Source: Hymenolepis diminuta (Eukaryota; Platyhelminthes; Cestoda; Cyclophyllidea; Hymenolepididae). From it: a stretch of 64,000 nucleotides of DNA. This document shows, piece after piece, positions 40,037 to 53,619 of this stretch. The notes under the pieces were generated by a model, which did no database searches, was not told the DNA's origin, and saw only the letters and a list, made by a program, of their open reading frames with translations. The number at the start of each line of letters is the position of its first letter. Position 1 is the stretch's first letter. The stretch lies in assembly GCA_900708905.1 (NCBI GenBank), contig CAADRB010000022.1, positions 2,162,246 through 2,226,245 on the forward strand. The letters are read 5' to 3'. The translations under genes and the position numbers were made by a program.

Positions 40037-41419
40037 CTTGCCTAAACTGTAATTTGTTTTTATTTATCGATTATTGGATTAATAAGTCGAGATTTCACCA
40101 TAATACATTGGGGGGTTATTGATATACAAATCAAACGTGGCGAAATATTTTACTAATTACTTGTTTAGATGTAAGCCTTCATTTGCCCAGAGCAGATCGA
40201 TAACTCTAGTTATTTCTAGTGAAAATGGGTCAAAAGAATGCCTTCAGAGCATAAAGCTTGTTAGAGGTCACTTATTTTTATGGTACATGAGGTTTGAACC
40301 CCCCAAAGATGAACTGTGACATGCAATCTTGTCGACTAATTGTAATAAATGGAGTTATTTCCTATTAAGTTACTCTCTTTTTGTTTGTTTTTCATAATCG
40401 ATTAAAGGTACTTTCTTTCAATAAAATTATGATTTTTAACTTATTTTCTGGAAACCTGAACTATATTATTATGACCAAAAGCGTGCATGATTTTGGACGA
40501 ACGTTAATTAACCTCTAATGCTATTACTAAGATGGGATAGTTATAAATGGTTTATTAAAAGTCAAAATTCCCTTGATGAACAAATTAAAAACAATATTTC
40601 GAATCTTCGCTTGAGCTCTTACGTCCATATTTTTTGGAGCTGATTGACCTGAAAATTGTTTTAATTGGTCGGTCCCGCCCATCTCATTTTTAGATTTTCC
40701 AGATATCTAGAGCACAGGTTACAGCTTGATGCAATCATGCTATGACTTCCGACTTACCTTGAAAACCTTCTGACATTGCTTAAATCGCTTTTATCACCCC
40801 TCTTATTTAGACGTTCTCCGTAACTAAAAATAATAAAATTAAATTACTCTGTGATGGATAACAATAGCATTAACAATCAGTATTTTAGGTTAGGTAGTCT
40901 GTATTAGTCATTGGGTAAGAAATACACCTAGATTGCACTATCTTCACAGAGTGAATGGTCTGTGGAATTTAGTCATTTGTTTTGAAGTCGGCAAGTCTGT
41001 TAGTTCATACTGCCCATGTTTTTCTGGCTTTGGGAAAGACATAAACACACATAAATAAGGTGTTAGGAATTGTGGTTGGGGAAAAAGTTCGTATCTTCTA
41101 TAATATTTGAGATTTTGCTGAGAATTCTCTTCCTGTACTTTGGCCTCAAAATTAACTAACATGGGCATTTAGAACAGCTCAAAATTTTGTTCATACTTCA
41201 GTGACTATTTTCTGAGGTCCAATCCCCATAAACACAAAATTTATAAGGGGAAATCTTAGGATAATTCATTTTTGTTTTCTACTACTCCTGAATAATGTAT
41301 ATTTAAATTATTTAAGTGTTTTTTATGATGATGTGGTATCATAGCAAAGATTTTTGCATATTGTCATTATGAAAGCAACTTCAATCATGTAACAGTAAAG
41401 TTCAATACGGGATTAGGAA

Positions 41420-41650
41420 AGGAGGATCAAAAAGATGTTGAGAATAAAGTCAAGATAATAAAAAATCCTAGTTCACCGGATTTTCAGACTAGGATTGTAC
41501 TAATATTTGCTTAATGGTTAGTTCACTGCTTCACATTCCAAAATTCAAATACCATATTTCACCTTCTGAATTACCTAGCGAATTCTAGTCAATTTGTCCA
41601 GAGCTTACTTAAGATGGTTGGTCTTACTAGTTAAAATCATTTTCTATTTC
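41420..41650 (+). repeat. Dispersed repeat copy (family 2, long form)
   Basis: The blocks GGATCAAAAAGATGTTGAG, AAAGTCAAG, a tRNA-like head (TTGCTTAATGG at 41517-41527; CAAAATTCAAATACC at 41539-41553) and GTCCAGAGCTTACTTAAG occur in the same order as at 14015-14225. The head indicates a tRNA-related pol III origin. Confidence 0.55.
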
Positions 41651-43084
41651 AAAGGTCGGAAAAACAGGATGATACTAGCTTACTCGATTTAATATATTCT
41701 TATCACAAGGTAAAGAAGGTGTATGAGACTAGCGGCGGCTTTTTTCAATTATCGAACGTGGATTAGGCAAGAACTTAAATTGGCTCTCCCTTGAAAAGAA
41801 ACTAATCTCAAGTGAGTGCAACTGACACGATATCTGTTGTCAGAAGAGCCTATTAAACATTTTTCCTTTCTTCAACAGGGAATATTTTTTTCTCTAGACG
41901 ATCAGAAATAGCAGTATATGTTAAACAGGGATAGATAGCAAAGTGGAAATTACTAATTCTTTAATAAATTTCTCGAATAATTAAAACACCTCCTGGCATA
42001 AATATAAATATTAATTTTTCTAGGAATACCAAATATAAATTGTAATAAAACGTCATGAAGGATATGAATATGCCCAATGGATTGTCAATCACAAGCAGCA
42101 ACATTCTGCAAACAGTTTCCCTAAAGCAGGTAATAAATAGCACAATGAAGAACATGAAAAATAGTTTTAAGTTAGTAACTTATTAACAACCTTCATTCTA
42201 TCTTCCCGTAGAAAATGAAATAAATGTTCAGCTTTAAGTAAGTTGCTAAATTGAAATGTTATTAACTATTTCTAGCCCGATTTTACGTATATTTGATTGG
42301 CATGGTGCCAGGATACCAAGCACAGATATGCATTCAGTTGGCAGCAGTTAACAGAGTACTCGGTTCTCAAATGAGTGCACCATGAAGGACTCGGTATTTA
42401 GGTCTATTTTATTAATAGTGATGATGATTTATTGAAGGGTTTAAGTAGAGGAGGGTCACAAGGTCATGCAAAGTGTCCTTGAGTAAATATTTGTGGAGGA
42501 GGCAACTATGAGGTCATGAGTTTCATCAGTTATGCCCAATCACAATCTGACTTAATTCAGCAGCATGAAAGAAACGGAAAATTTTCAGAAAAAACAGATC
42601 ACTCAATTTTGATTGCGAAAAATCCCCAGGCTCAATCAGAGAAATGCTTTTAACACATATTTTGGTAGGATGGAATGTATCCGGCCGTAATTTTGAGAAG
42701 ATATTAGACTTCCTTCACCCTTCTTATTGATTGATATTTTTTATGACTTCTCAATTGCATTTTATTAAAGGTACTCCTTCTCAGACTCGGGGAAGAGGAA
42801 AAGAGAAGACTTACATCTAAAACGGCGTTTCTTATTTGACAAGATTTGTTAGCTTTTATTGGCTTGAATATGTGATAAATGATTGGCTCCCTGGTCAGCC
42901 AATAATTGCAGCGACGACTTCTCCACAAGTGGTCTTACGTATCCAGACTTGAGCGAAAGGATTCAGCACATGAGAAATGAAGATTGCCAGTTCCTCTCGA
43001 ATGCAACGAAAATATTCGATTAGGCTCCATAACAGTATTAACCATTGTGGTAGGTTGTTCCCAACACTGCATGCGTACGAACGG

Positions 43085-43145
43085 AAATCAGTATCAAGAA
43101 CACTGACTTTACAGACTAGCGATTTTACCACTGCGCCATTGGTGC
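43085..43145 (-). repeat. tRNA-like SINE head
   Basis: On the minus strand TGGCGCAGTGG (43128-43138) is a perfect-looking A box, followed by GTTCTTGATACTG at the B-box position (about 43089-43101). The stem positions and B box are degraded, so it is not a working tRNA gene. No clear SINE tail follows. Confidence 0.5.
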
Positions 43146-46029
43146 ATAATTTCGTGAGCTTGGTTAATATAATATACTTTATATAGGGGCAGTGGGTCCT
43201 GAAAAGATATTTTGTAAATCAGTTAGGAAGTCAGAGGTGTTAGATATGGTTTCAAACTTTGAAAAAGCAGGTTAATATGTAGATGTAAATATTTTCTCTT
43301 CAGTCAACCCACTGATGCATCCACATAATCAATGGCTTCATATTTATTTTAAACTAGCTTAACTCTATCGACAGCTTTGTAGTCACTCTATTAAGCATTG
43401 TTCATAATTGCGAGTTTCCAAATGTGTAGAACTTAACTGACGTGCCTTGAATGAAAGGGTTCTTATTGATTTTGAGGTCAGCAATGAATGCAATTACAGC
43501 TAAGCCTCTTATTTATTAACTTTTGTCCTACACTTTGTATTTTGAATTGTGCTAAGATCTGCTCTCCTAGAAAGTAACCGACAGGTAATTTTCCTAAGTA
43601 ATTCCACTAGTCACCAAGCCACAATATATAGTAATATGCCACACATTCATAATATAATTTGTTTTGTACCATGCTTACCTAATATGTATAAAGAAATGGA
43701 ATTCGCTCAAATAAATAGGAAATAAAAGAATAAAAATTTTAAAACATGATGATTCATAAAAAGAGGAATATTTTTTGGCAAAGTTTTGTTATCTCCCACA
43801 TATCAAATTGTATCAAAGCTTCAGGCTTAAAATTTAAGATTTGCGTATGATCACCAACCTTCATTCCATCTATTAATGTTTCTTTACAGAATCTTATGCC
43901 ATTCAGTAGATCAGATCAGATCACAACGGAAGCATTTCTTTCATTCGTGATATCGATAGAATATATATCCCCAACTACTCACTTAACTCAGTCAGATAGA
44001 ATCATTTAAGCTCTGAGCGATAGGCTCTTGGAGAAATAGGATAAATGAAATCTTAAGATTGAAATAGTTCGAAAATCATCTTGTCCTGAAAAAAAAGATA
44101 TTTAAAGTTTAGCATTGAGTCTTCTCAGATTACTAAGCTAAGTTTAATCATGTTAGTAGACCTGACCCAAAGCTCTTTTCTGAGTATTCTTATTCCTACA
44201 CAGCCCACAGATTTTTCTGCAGGTTTTCAGTATGACCGTTGAAGTTGTTAATCAAAGTCCTTAAAATATAAGTTTCACATATATTCTAGGAATTATGGGT
44301 ATAATTATTTGGTTTTGAGTTTATTCACTATTTTACGGAGACTAGTCTGAGTGGAGGTTGGTCACGCGTCCAAATATAGCATACTCTTGAAACCAGGCAA
44401 TGTAAGCAAAACACAAATAATTATGCCGTGACGGATTACTGGCGGAATTAATCTGGTGATGAAATAAATGGTAGTTTGTCTAACATATTTATTGATTTTA
44501 GGACCACCGAATGTACAGCGGTGTAGTAATGGTATTCCCATTCTGTTTGAACGAAAATTTTACGCCTTATAACCAATTGAGTAGGTGCCAAATCCAATCC
44601 AAAAACCAACTGTTCTATTTATATATCGAAACTCAGCAAAGTTGAGCAGGTAGAAGCTAATGGTTCTTCGCATTTAGCAAATTTGCTTTGGATTGAATGA
44701 GATCGTTATTTTCTAGTTTCTTAATAAATCATTAGTTAATTCATGATGATATCATTTCACTTAACCTTTAATAGTGCAACCATGAGGCGGTGACTTATAG
44801 GATTGAAACAGTTGATTTCGAATATGCTTAGAGGAAAATCTATCAAGACAACTTGACAATCCAAATAATAAAATTACCTTTGAGTACTGCTTCACTTAGT
44901 AAAGCTGAATATGATCTAATTTCGTTTCTCGTAACGGATGGATTTCTCATTCAAAGACATAAATTATGCCAGGAAGTTCTCCAATAGTTTTGTTTAGAAA
45001 AAATTTTTTAAAATTTTTTCTACTATAGTATTAAGCATTCTGTTAGAATGGAGAACACCAATGAAATTGACAGGAAAGCTTCTGAATGCCGTAGCAAATC
45101 TGAACGTATTTATAATCAGAGGCCAGAAGAGCTGAATCAATTTCTCTTCTTTGATGAAGCAGTTGCCAGGTATGGCCGCAAAAGAAGCATTCCTAATATT
45201 CTTGTTATCAGTGGAAAACAAGTCATTTTTCATTCGATAGACTTTATCAGACAAGGTCATTCTATCCGGACCCTTTGTTACAAACTACTAGCGAAAATAT
45301 ATAAAAATCGAGACAGGAAATAAAATTCAATTCAATGAAATCTTGATCCTTCTTGGTAATTGATTTCCTTTAGTAGTTTATTTAATACGATTCCGTGAGA
45401 GCTTTCTTAGTTTTTTGTCATTCGAACATGCTAGAATACCTGGCTCAAAAGATTTTATTGAAAATTCATTCGGAGCATTTTAGTAAAGATTCTTAAAAAT
45501 ATATCATCATTAATTTGATTTATCATTTTTTCCCAAACGCCTCATGTTATTGGTTATGGTAAGTAACAAGCTGAAAAAATGTTTGGGTAAATAATAAAAT
45601 ATTATTGGAAAATTGCATTTATATATAATTTCCAAATAATACAGGTTATCTAACATTGCAGTTTCTGCTTGTATCAGGGATAAGCAAAAGATGGTTCAGA
45701 AAGCTTATCTGCATTCTGCATCAGTTAAAACAGCAGTTGTGATTTTACAAATTTGAATTTCCATATCAGCAAGTTAAGGATTCCAGATATTTTTTTGCAA
45801 TTGAAAGACTTTTCAGCATCTTACATTGTTTTCCTAGTAATTTTGAGACCAATCCGCCTTTTTACCCTCAACTCTGTTTAATGCCTCCTTTACTGCTTTC
45901 CCTACGTACTCTCCCCGTATAGGCATTCTGCTACTTCCTATGGTAGTGCTTTTCATAAAGCTTATATTGCCTTAAATTGCTACATTTTAAGTTGTAGCTT
46001 TCTCGAAAGAGTAATATCCGGAAAACGCA

Positions 46030-46135
46030 AGTGGGAAACTCGCCTTAGCTACACCTTACTTGATCGGTACGATTACTCTTATCGATCATTGGATATCGAT
46101 CAATAAGTATTAAATCTATGACTCTTGACTTGGGA
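46030..46135 (-). repeat. SINE copy (family 1)
   Basis: On the minus strand GTCAAGAGTCATAGATTTA is followed by GATCAAGTAAGGTGTAGC and GGCGAGTTTCCCA, the block order of the copies at 31635-31735 and 11155-11265. A 62-codon minus-strand open frame here lies largely in the repeat and is not a gene. Confidence 0.5.
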
Positions 46136-48389
46136 GAAGTGTATTTTGATACCACGTTGCAAGTACTCTTCCAAAAATCGAACTCAGTGAGATCAAATAT
46201 AGTGCTTTTAATACCTCTCCCTCCACTTAACAAATAAGGAGTACAGGTTCTAACCTTATTATGTTAATTAATGAACAACTGATAGGAAATAACCTTATTT
46301 AGATCACTCCAAACTCACCTAGTTTTCTTAAACACCAACCATCACATTTTAAACGTTTTATTAGTGTGCTTTTAAATTACAACATTGAGTGAAATTTCTT
46401 GCTTATATTTTACAGACACCTTTCCTAGAGGGCTATGTGGTCACTTCAATAAATAGTGCAATGGGGTTTGTCTCGCCGACCCACACTTGTAGAATGTACT
46501 TTAACTGAAGAAAAACCTAGAAAGACTCATTGGCAGTAGAGAGGAGATTTGACAGTTGACGCATACGCCCCAATTATGACATCACATAAGAGTGGCTTTG
46601 TGATATTATCTCCTTCAAAAGTTCGCCTCAGAAAGAAATTGCTTTCTTACAATCTATGGCAGTGGATTAAAAGAGGGTGTGGATATAACTAAGACACGGT
46701 AATGAAATCGCTTTGTCGTACCAGTGTGATCTGTTGTAAAGAAGGTTAAATGCGTATTTACCAATCTATTACACCGGTTGAGTTCTTGATGTATAATTTC
46801 ACCTTCTATCGAATGAGTCGAGTACCGGTTTGCGGAATATCTGATTAAGAAGATATCTTGCAATGCGACACTTTGCCCATGAAAACAGCATCTCTTGAAA
46901 ATTTCCACTCAACAGCCATTTAATTACGTTCGGAACTAACCAAAAGATATTAACTACTTAAGAAACAAATCATTACTCGACTGCAAGATTAAATATTATT
47001 AGGAGTAGTAAAATGAGATTACTTTGTGTAATTGTCATACCAGTTTATGGAAAGTGTTAATAGACTATTGTATACGTTGTTGGCATAGGATATGTCTGTC
47101 TTGGCAGAGGCCACGAGAGAGATATTCTTCAGTGCACATCACACCAGCGACCAGGAGCGTCGGCAAGATTCTCGTTAGAACATCTCCAGGATAACTTCTC
47201 TTTACCCAAGTCAAGTAGTGTCAACCTTACTTTAAATGAACAGGAAGCGTAAAGGTTAAAACTTTTTACTTTAAATATTTCTAGGTAGACGCCTAGAGTG
47301 TCTCATTTGGATCTTACTATTTCCTTTTCGTTATCTGAGATTCACCTATATCCTCAAAACCAAATCAAGTTAAACTTAACTCGCATCAGCTCTAGAAACT
47401 CGATGATGTTAACTCATTGAATCAGCTTGAACTGACATTGTCGATCACGGATTCATTTTGACTCAACAATCTTCAATCCTCAACTATATATACCCTTTCT
47501 AATGCCGCAATATTGTCTCATCAACTTCAGACTTGCAACTTCTTCACTCCCTGGCTGATGCCAAGGCCTTATTACTGTTTTTACTGTGCCTTCACTTTTA
47601 CACTGAGTGTAATGGTAGTTGGAAGGTTTACTGCTTTTCGATGTTTTCTTTATTTAACAAATAATAAGAATTGATTTATGGACTATGTAAATATGAAGCT
47701 ACATTTGAATTTAAAGCCTTTACACTAAATATGGCATTCGAGTTTAATAGCCTTTAATTAAGAAGACCTTCATTAAAGAAGAATAAGTCTCTACTTAAAC
47801 CGAAGGTAGAAAATGGACTTTTAATGCTAATGTAATCTTGTCAATTGTACATCTCTTCGTTAAATTTTTACATTCTATAATAACCATGGAAAAATTAATT
47901 GTTGAAAAAAATATTTCTATATATTTATTCAGCTCAGTAGGGCAATTTAAGAGTGTCAATGGTAAATAATTAATAACAAAAATAAATAACAAAATTGTTT
48001 AAATATTCTTAAATATCAGTTGTTTAATATCAGATAGGATCAAGCACTGCGCTTTTTTCTTAATTAAAAGTGATATTTTGAGAGTTTAAACAAAAATAGT
48101 TAAGAAACCGGATTTGTTTTCCAATCTTTATTTTAATGCTTGAAAATAAACACATCCTCCAGGGTATGAGAATGTGGTTGTTGGCGGTCGTACTTCCTAT
48201 TATGTGAAATTCTCTTCTAGGACGAATACGAGAGTCAAGGACACTGAGTCGCAACAGTTTGTGACATAGTTCTTGTGATTTGGTGCATTAATGTAGGAAG
48301 AAATAGTACTGTATAAATAGCACTGACATCAGCTATTATTATCCTGCAATCGTTGTCATTAGAATAAAAGTGTACTGCTATGATATGAC

Positions 48390-48475
48390 CAATCGATCGA
48401 TTTAGTCATCTGATTAACCAAGCTTTAGATATCGCAGACGTGAATTCATTCACATACTCAGGAACAAATCCTGGT
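48390..48475 (-). repeat. Dispersed repeat copy (family 2)
   Basis: On the minus strand TTGTTCCTGAGTATGTGAAT, CACGTCTGCGATATCTAAAG and CTTGGTTAATCAGATGA match in order the minus-strand copy at 53470-53615. Confidence 0.5.
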
Positions 48476-51400
48476 ATTTTAAATTTAGAATATATTAATA
48501 TGTAGCAGTGAGCTATCCCTATTAAATAAAAAAAGAGTACTACTTGAATCCTAATGGCAAATGAAGTAAAAACACCTCACAAGCACTTTAATGATGCGTT
48601 AACAACACCTGACTTGGATAGAGGAAAAGCATCATGGGGGCGTCATTTGAGAAGCTTACGGCCTTCTGCCCCTATTGTTCGCTATCCATTTGTGTGAACA
48701 TCAATCTTGTGATCCCCCGGATCGCCAAACATGCACGCTGATCATTGCGTCACCGACACGAATGAAGTTAACGTAGTAGTAATTCAGATAGTAAAGGTAA
48801 TTTAAGAGGTTGACAAATTAAGCTTAGAAATCCCCTTCCTAAAGGCTAACAAGCTACAGTCAACTTTCCCAAACGAGAAGGCCAAATTTTAAATATGACT
48901 ACCTGTATATTGGACAAATGAGGACGAATGAGGGGGGAGAAGAGTAGAATGAGGAATTGCAAGGAAAGAGAAAGAACAGCAATACTGAGCGGGCAATTCG
49001 GGCTGTGAGAAACAGGAGAAATAAGATATGTATAGAGAGGTTGTCTGATTTTGTGCCCTTTGTGAGTCATTGTGTGAAAATTTTGATGAGCAGACCTATG
49101 AGTCACCATGCGTGTATTACAAAGTAAAACACATTATATGCCATTAAATTCTCAACTTCTGTTTGATCTCACCCCTCAAACCTTTTATTAGAATACTTTT
49201 CTATCCCCTTTTTCGGATGCCTCCCTGCGATACAAAGTTATATTCTCTGCTTTCAAGAATGTTCATAATAGGAAAAAAATGGCATACTCGAGTATTACTA
49301 AGACTTCAAAACATTAAAAAGTTGAAAACTGGCAGTTAATATTATAATTTATTATTAAATCCCAACTGAGATGCCAAGAGTGGTGTAACTATTTGTTCAG
49401 ATCAGCTCTTTACAGTAATCTATGGGGTGATCAGAAAGTAACTCCTTGTATAGATCTCTGAGTGCTCTGATGTTCAGGAATGCGCCAAGTCATTGACAAA
49501 CTAAAGAGACTGGAAATCATTTGCTCGAGTGCAAATTTGGCGATAAAACATTACAAAAGCACTGTTCAGACTGATCAAGAACACAAGACCACAAGTCGTA
49601 TAACAGAGACTCAAAATCCGAATTTCAAATAATACCACAATTTAAGTGTGCATTTTTTTGCTGATAATAATAAAGATCTATAGAAGAGTATTTAGTGAGG
49701 CAAACTATGAGCATTTCTTGAGTCTCGGATCAAATTAGGAGGTAAAAGATTGTGGGCGAATCAAGGTTAAATGAACGTCATGAAGAATTTGGCATTAACA
49801 AAAATTCTTCACTTCACTATAATGCGGATGTATGATGATTCATAAAAGCACTGTTAGGTATGCATCAGAACCGACTTTAAAAGTACAAAAGCATAACTGG
49901 GAGGTGTTAAATCCAGCTAGCGTCTGTTTTGTGCTATCTGGATTGCTATATTGCTGAAAACGCTAGACTGGGCTATTAACATTTTAAGTGGTAAGAATTA
50001 AAGCTGCGCATGGTGGGTTATAAAAAAGATTCAAATCAGTTACAACTTTCAGACATTATTGTATCCGGATTTGGCAACGCATTTAAAGATGAGTCAATAT
50101 GCATGTAGTATGAGTAGTTGCTCCCGCAGTAATTTCGGTCGGAAAATCACCTTTGATCCACTTCACTGAAGGTCAGTACAACTCAGGATGAACAACTGAT
50201 CATTTGATTAATCGACTAGATTAAAGTTGGTAAAGTGAGAACGTGTGATCTCGTGTCTCAAAATTAACCAAGTGGTCTATGCCTCATTCAAAATCCGATG
50301 AAGCGACAAGGCGATCACTTTAGTGTACTTTGATTTCTTCCCTGCGTTCTCAATCAACATGGCTTCATGAACGAACTTCTGACATCAATATTACTCCAAG
50401 GTGGATCTATTTCCAAATTATAATCAATATTTAAGTTGTTACTCAATTGAGTTATGAGCATATTTATATGCAATAAATTTCGCCAAAATTATCACCTACG
50501 TAGTGAATTTATAATTTAAATTTACTAAATAAAAAAAAATAAAATGGAAATTCAAAGACTGTGACAAGAAAATCACCTTTTTAAAATCAATAAAAATTGT
50601 TTTTTTTAATTTAGTTTGTGCGTTTTAATATATAATATTGACTAATAATACAAACATTTTCAATAAGATAAACAGATTAGTTTAAGTGGATTAATTTAAG
50701 GAATCACTATGTGATTTAGCATATTTATTTGAATTTAAATAGTATGAAATAGCATTTTTGGTGTGGAGTGTCAATAACTAAAACTGACGCCAAACGGTGC
50801 CAACAACCAATGACAAAATACCTCCTGCAGAACACGCTTCAACAAAAGCCATTAGTTGAATTAGTTCAAAGTATTAAACGCCTGCGTTGATTGTATCTAT
50901 AATCACACATATAGCCCTCAGTGCAGCTAAAGTTGAAATATATTTGGACCGTGTTTAAAGGGTAAAAATAAGATTAATAAAAGTGATTGTAAGAGAAACA
51001 AAAGATACAGCGGAAGCCAAAAGTGCAGTAACTGAAATAAGCTTTCAGCGGGATGAGATAAGCGATTGGTTTAATAATAACTGTTGAAGAGATGGTTATT
51101 TTTTCAGCAATCATTGTGATGTCCTGAATCAACCGATTGTGACCTGAAGTACCCTGCGGCGTGACAATTCACCCTTTGCTCTCTTAGTCTGTGTATCATT
51201 TGATATGTCCTGATGTGTTTAAAATGTGTATAGTGACCTCATTAGACGTGAATGTAAACCCCGCTAAGTAATCCATATATGGTCAAACGCTTCATGTAAT
51301 TCCCATTTTATGACTAAAACTAGTTCCTTACTATACATAAGTCTTCTCCCAGACTTACTGTTCTGCGATAGTACTATTACTAAAAAATACTCTATGGCGT

Positions 51401-52254
51401 CTAGAAGATATAATAATTATAATATATCATTTCTCGGCAATTATCATCTGCGACCACAATCTCAGTGACCACCATAGTTCCGGCTACCCAAAATTATAAG
51501 ATAGACGAGATTTTTGATAGAAATGATCTGTGATAGCTGCAATTCCATCAATAATGACTGCCATGTTTCAATCGACTTTGATGAGGTAACTGCAGATTAA
51601 TCTAACTGTACACTCTCGGATTGGATAAATTATGTCTTGTCTTGACGCATAAAATGCAAAATGATTTGGGTTCTGAAGGTACCATCTTCATTTCTTTAAA
51701 TATATAGGATCATCAGGCTCGATGGGAGATTAATTCTGGTAGATTACTGTGTGGTGTTTTGTATTAGGTGTTGGGTTTCCATTAACGCAAATTTACTTTT
51801 ATATAATTTTTAGTAATCTCATATTTTTCCCACCAGTTCTAAATGCTTTGATAACAGAGGAAAGTTTGCATCAGACATAAGATTCTGATGCCGCCTTAGA
51901 AATCACATAATGAATAGCTTAAGAAACCATCTAGAAAAGTGCCTTACTATATTTTTTATCATTAAGAATTGAGAAAATTCTATATTCAGTTCTATTCGAT
52001 TTTTGATTAATTATATTCCTGAGCTCCATTTCATCGCTTTGCCCACGTCAGGACATAGAAGTTCGAACATTTTAATGGTGTCGAAGTAGCTAAACATCAT
52101 GATGCGTAAAAGAGCCCAACTGATTGTGTGGAAGTAGAAGTTGAAAGGCAAAACAATGTGTTCATTATATTCTAACTGCATTCGAATTAATCGGGTCGGC
52201 GACCTTTTCCTTAAGGAATGTTGTTTACTGCGTCTCTTGTCGCATTCCAATGTT

Positions 52255-52400
52255 TGATGGTCAGGTTCGGGCTTAAGTCCATTCCCACAATGCTCAGAAC
52301 TTATTGACCGGTTGGTTAAATTGAGTGGTTAATCCACTCACCTCGATATATATGTCCTTCCCTTTAGCGAGTATAGCTATTTGAATCAGGTTGAGATTAT
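52255..52400 (+). repeat. Dispersed repeat copy (family 2)
   Basis: AGGTTCGGGCTTAAGTCC (B-box-like start), CCCACAATGCTCAGAAC, TTATTGACCGGTTGGTTAA and ATTGAGTGGTTAATCCACTC. The last two blocks are shared with 53515-53560 (reverse) and are the clearest statement of the family-2 core. Confidence 0.55.
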
Positions 52401-53059
52401 TTTAAAACAATGAACCTTACTATTTCGTAACTGATGCCGTTTTATACTCAAAGAGAATGTGTATTCTAACAAATCGATGCCTTTTCTTAAGGACATTTTA
52501 TTCAACAGGCCATTTTTTAACACGGTTTTTTAAAATATCTACTATGCATATTAGAATTTCATTTTATTTTTCACTTATACTAATTCCGAATGCGCCTTTT
52601 TTTATCAATCCACGAGACACGAAATCTTGTGGTTCAAGAGTCAAATGACAAAATGGATTATCTAGTTTTGAAAAATCTAATTATTTTTTTCAACTCTAAA
52701 TAACTAGATCACTGCAGTATTTCATTCCCAAAGTTGCATATTCGTTGATGCCATCTCTTGACACATGTGTCGTGTGTCACATGACAAGAACAAGATCGAT
52801 CGCCTGCGGCATTAGAAACCACGCACGCACACATAATTATTTGAACTACTCAAGTTTCAAGCCGTGTTGAATGAGACGTTATCGGTTTTCAGATAATCAA
52901 TAGACGGGTTAGACCCACGGAGAAGAAATCTTTTTAAGGATAGGACGGAGAAGCGTGAGATTGAAGAGATAAATCTAGGAAAGCAATATTTATAGATTTA
53001 AAATTGTTAGGAAGGCGAAAGAATACTCTGACACACATGGGAAGTACAGTTACACGTTG

Positions 53060-53230
53060 TTGCTTTGTCATTACTACGTCATTACTGTGGGAGGTCACGG
53101 TATGACAGGGTCAACTACCATTCACCGATTGGTCTGTTGTCTGGCCAATCATGTTCCGACACATGCAATGATTGGCTCACTTTTCTCCGGCCAATCACTG
53201 TCGGCACAAATCCAACACAAAATCTAGTAA
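53060..53230. promoter_or_regulatory. CCAAT-box cluster with CRE-like sites
   Basis: Four CCAAT/ATTGG pentamers occur within 70 bp (53128-53132, 53145-53149, 53171-53175, 53191-53195) in alternating orientation, three with the extended NF-Y-type context GGCCAATCA/TGATTGGCT or CGATTGGTC. Just upstream are two GTCATTAC blocks, one inside TACGTCATT, a CRE-like site. CCAAT/CRE grouping is typical of active animal promoters. No gene is seen directly downstream, so it may serve a distant gene or an unrecognised transcript. Confidence 0.45.
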
Positions 53231-53469
53231 TTCAGTTTTGGCAGGTTAATCTCTCTCTCACTCTGAAGCCTGAGAAAGTGTAGTGTATTACAGCGGGTCT
53301 GACTACTCGTTACGACATCTTGGTCACGAGTTATAACGAAAATGGAATATTATTTCTTAATAGTTGAAAAAGTGATATGAGACGTGGTGTAAGTTTATAT
53401 TTTAATAAATGATCTAAACTTAATATTTAAACTTGAGCTTGAAAATATGTCACAGAGTATAGTGGTTAC

Positions 53470-53615
53470 CATCGCGAGGAAAATAAGAAATTTGATTCCG
53501 AAAGCTTGACAAGATATATCGAATTGAGTGGTTTGAACAACTATTCACTTAAATCAACCAATCAACGAACTCTGAATATCGCGGATATGAACACACTCAT
53601 ACACACAAGAATCAA
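53470..53615 (-). repeat. Dispersed repeat copy (family 2)
   Basis: On the minus strand TTTGATTCTTGTGTGTATGA, GTGTTCATATCCGCGATATT, CAGAGTTCGTTGATTGGTTG and CAAACCACTCAATTCGATAT; the blocks match 48390-48475 and 52255-52400. A tRNA-like head in the other orientation (TATAGTGGTTACC, 53459-53471) abuts it. Confidence 0.55.
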
Positions 53616-53619
53616 ATAA

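Larger units (their letters stand above)
40040..53000. other. Intergenic DNA, no gene recognised
   Basis: About 13 kb of AT-rich sequence with only short unsupported open frames. Recognisable content is limited to repeat copies at 41420-41650, 43085-43145, 46030-46135, 48390-48475 and 52255-52400, a mixed-composition patch at 48640-48780, and a segment at 49427-50260 that is faintly reminiscent of a mariner element but not convincing. Confidence 0.5.

Noticed and set aside
42895..43131. 78-codon minus-strand open frame
   Set aside because: It covers a tRNA-like SINE head and shows no family similarity.
44994..45323. Overlapping open frames of about 90 codons on both strands
   Set aside because: The two frames are complementary shadows, neither resembles a known protein, and splice or promoter context is lacking.
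46045..46233. 62-codon minus-strand open frame
   Set aside because: Largely a SINE copy read as protein.
49427..50260. Mariner-like transposon remnant (GGGGTGATCAGAAAGTAACTCC-like start, given as GGGGTGATCAG / AAAGTAACTCC, and a YPDLA string near 50060)
   Set aside because: No matching terminal repeat at the other end, and the putative transposase similarity is a handful of residues across frames.
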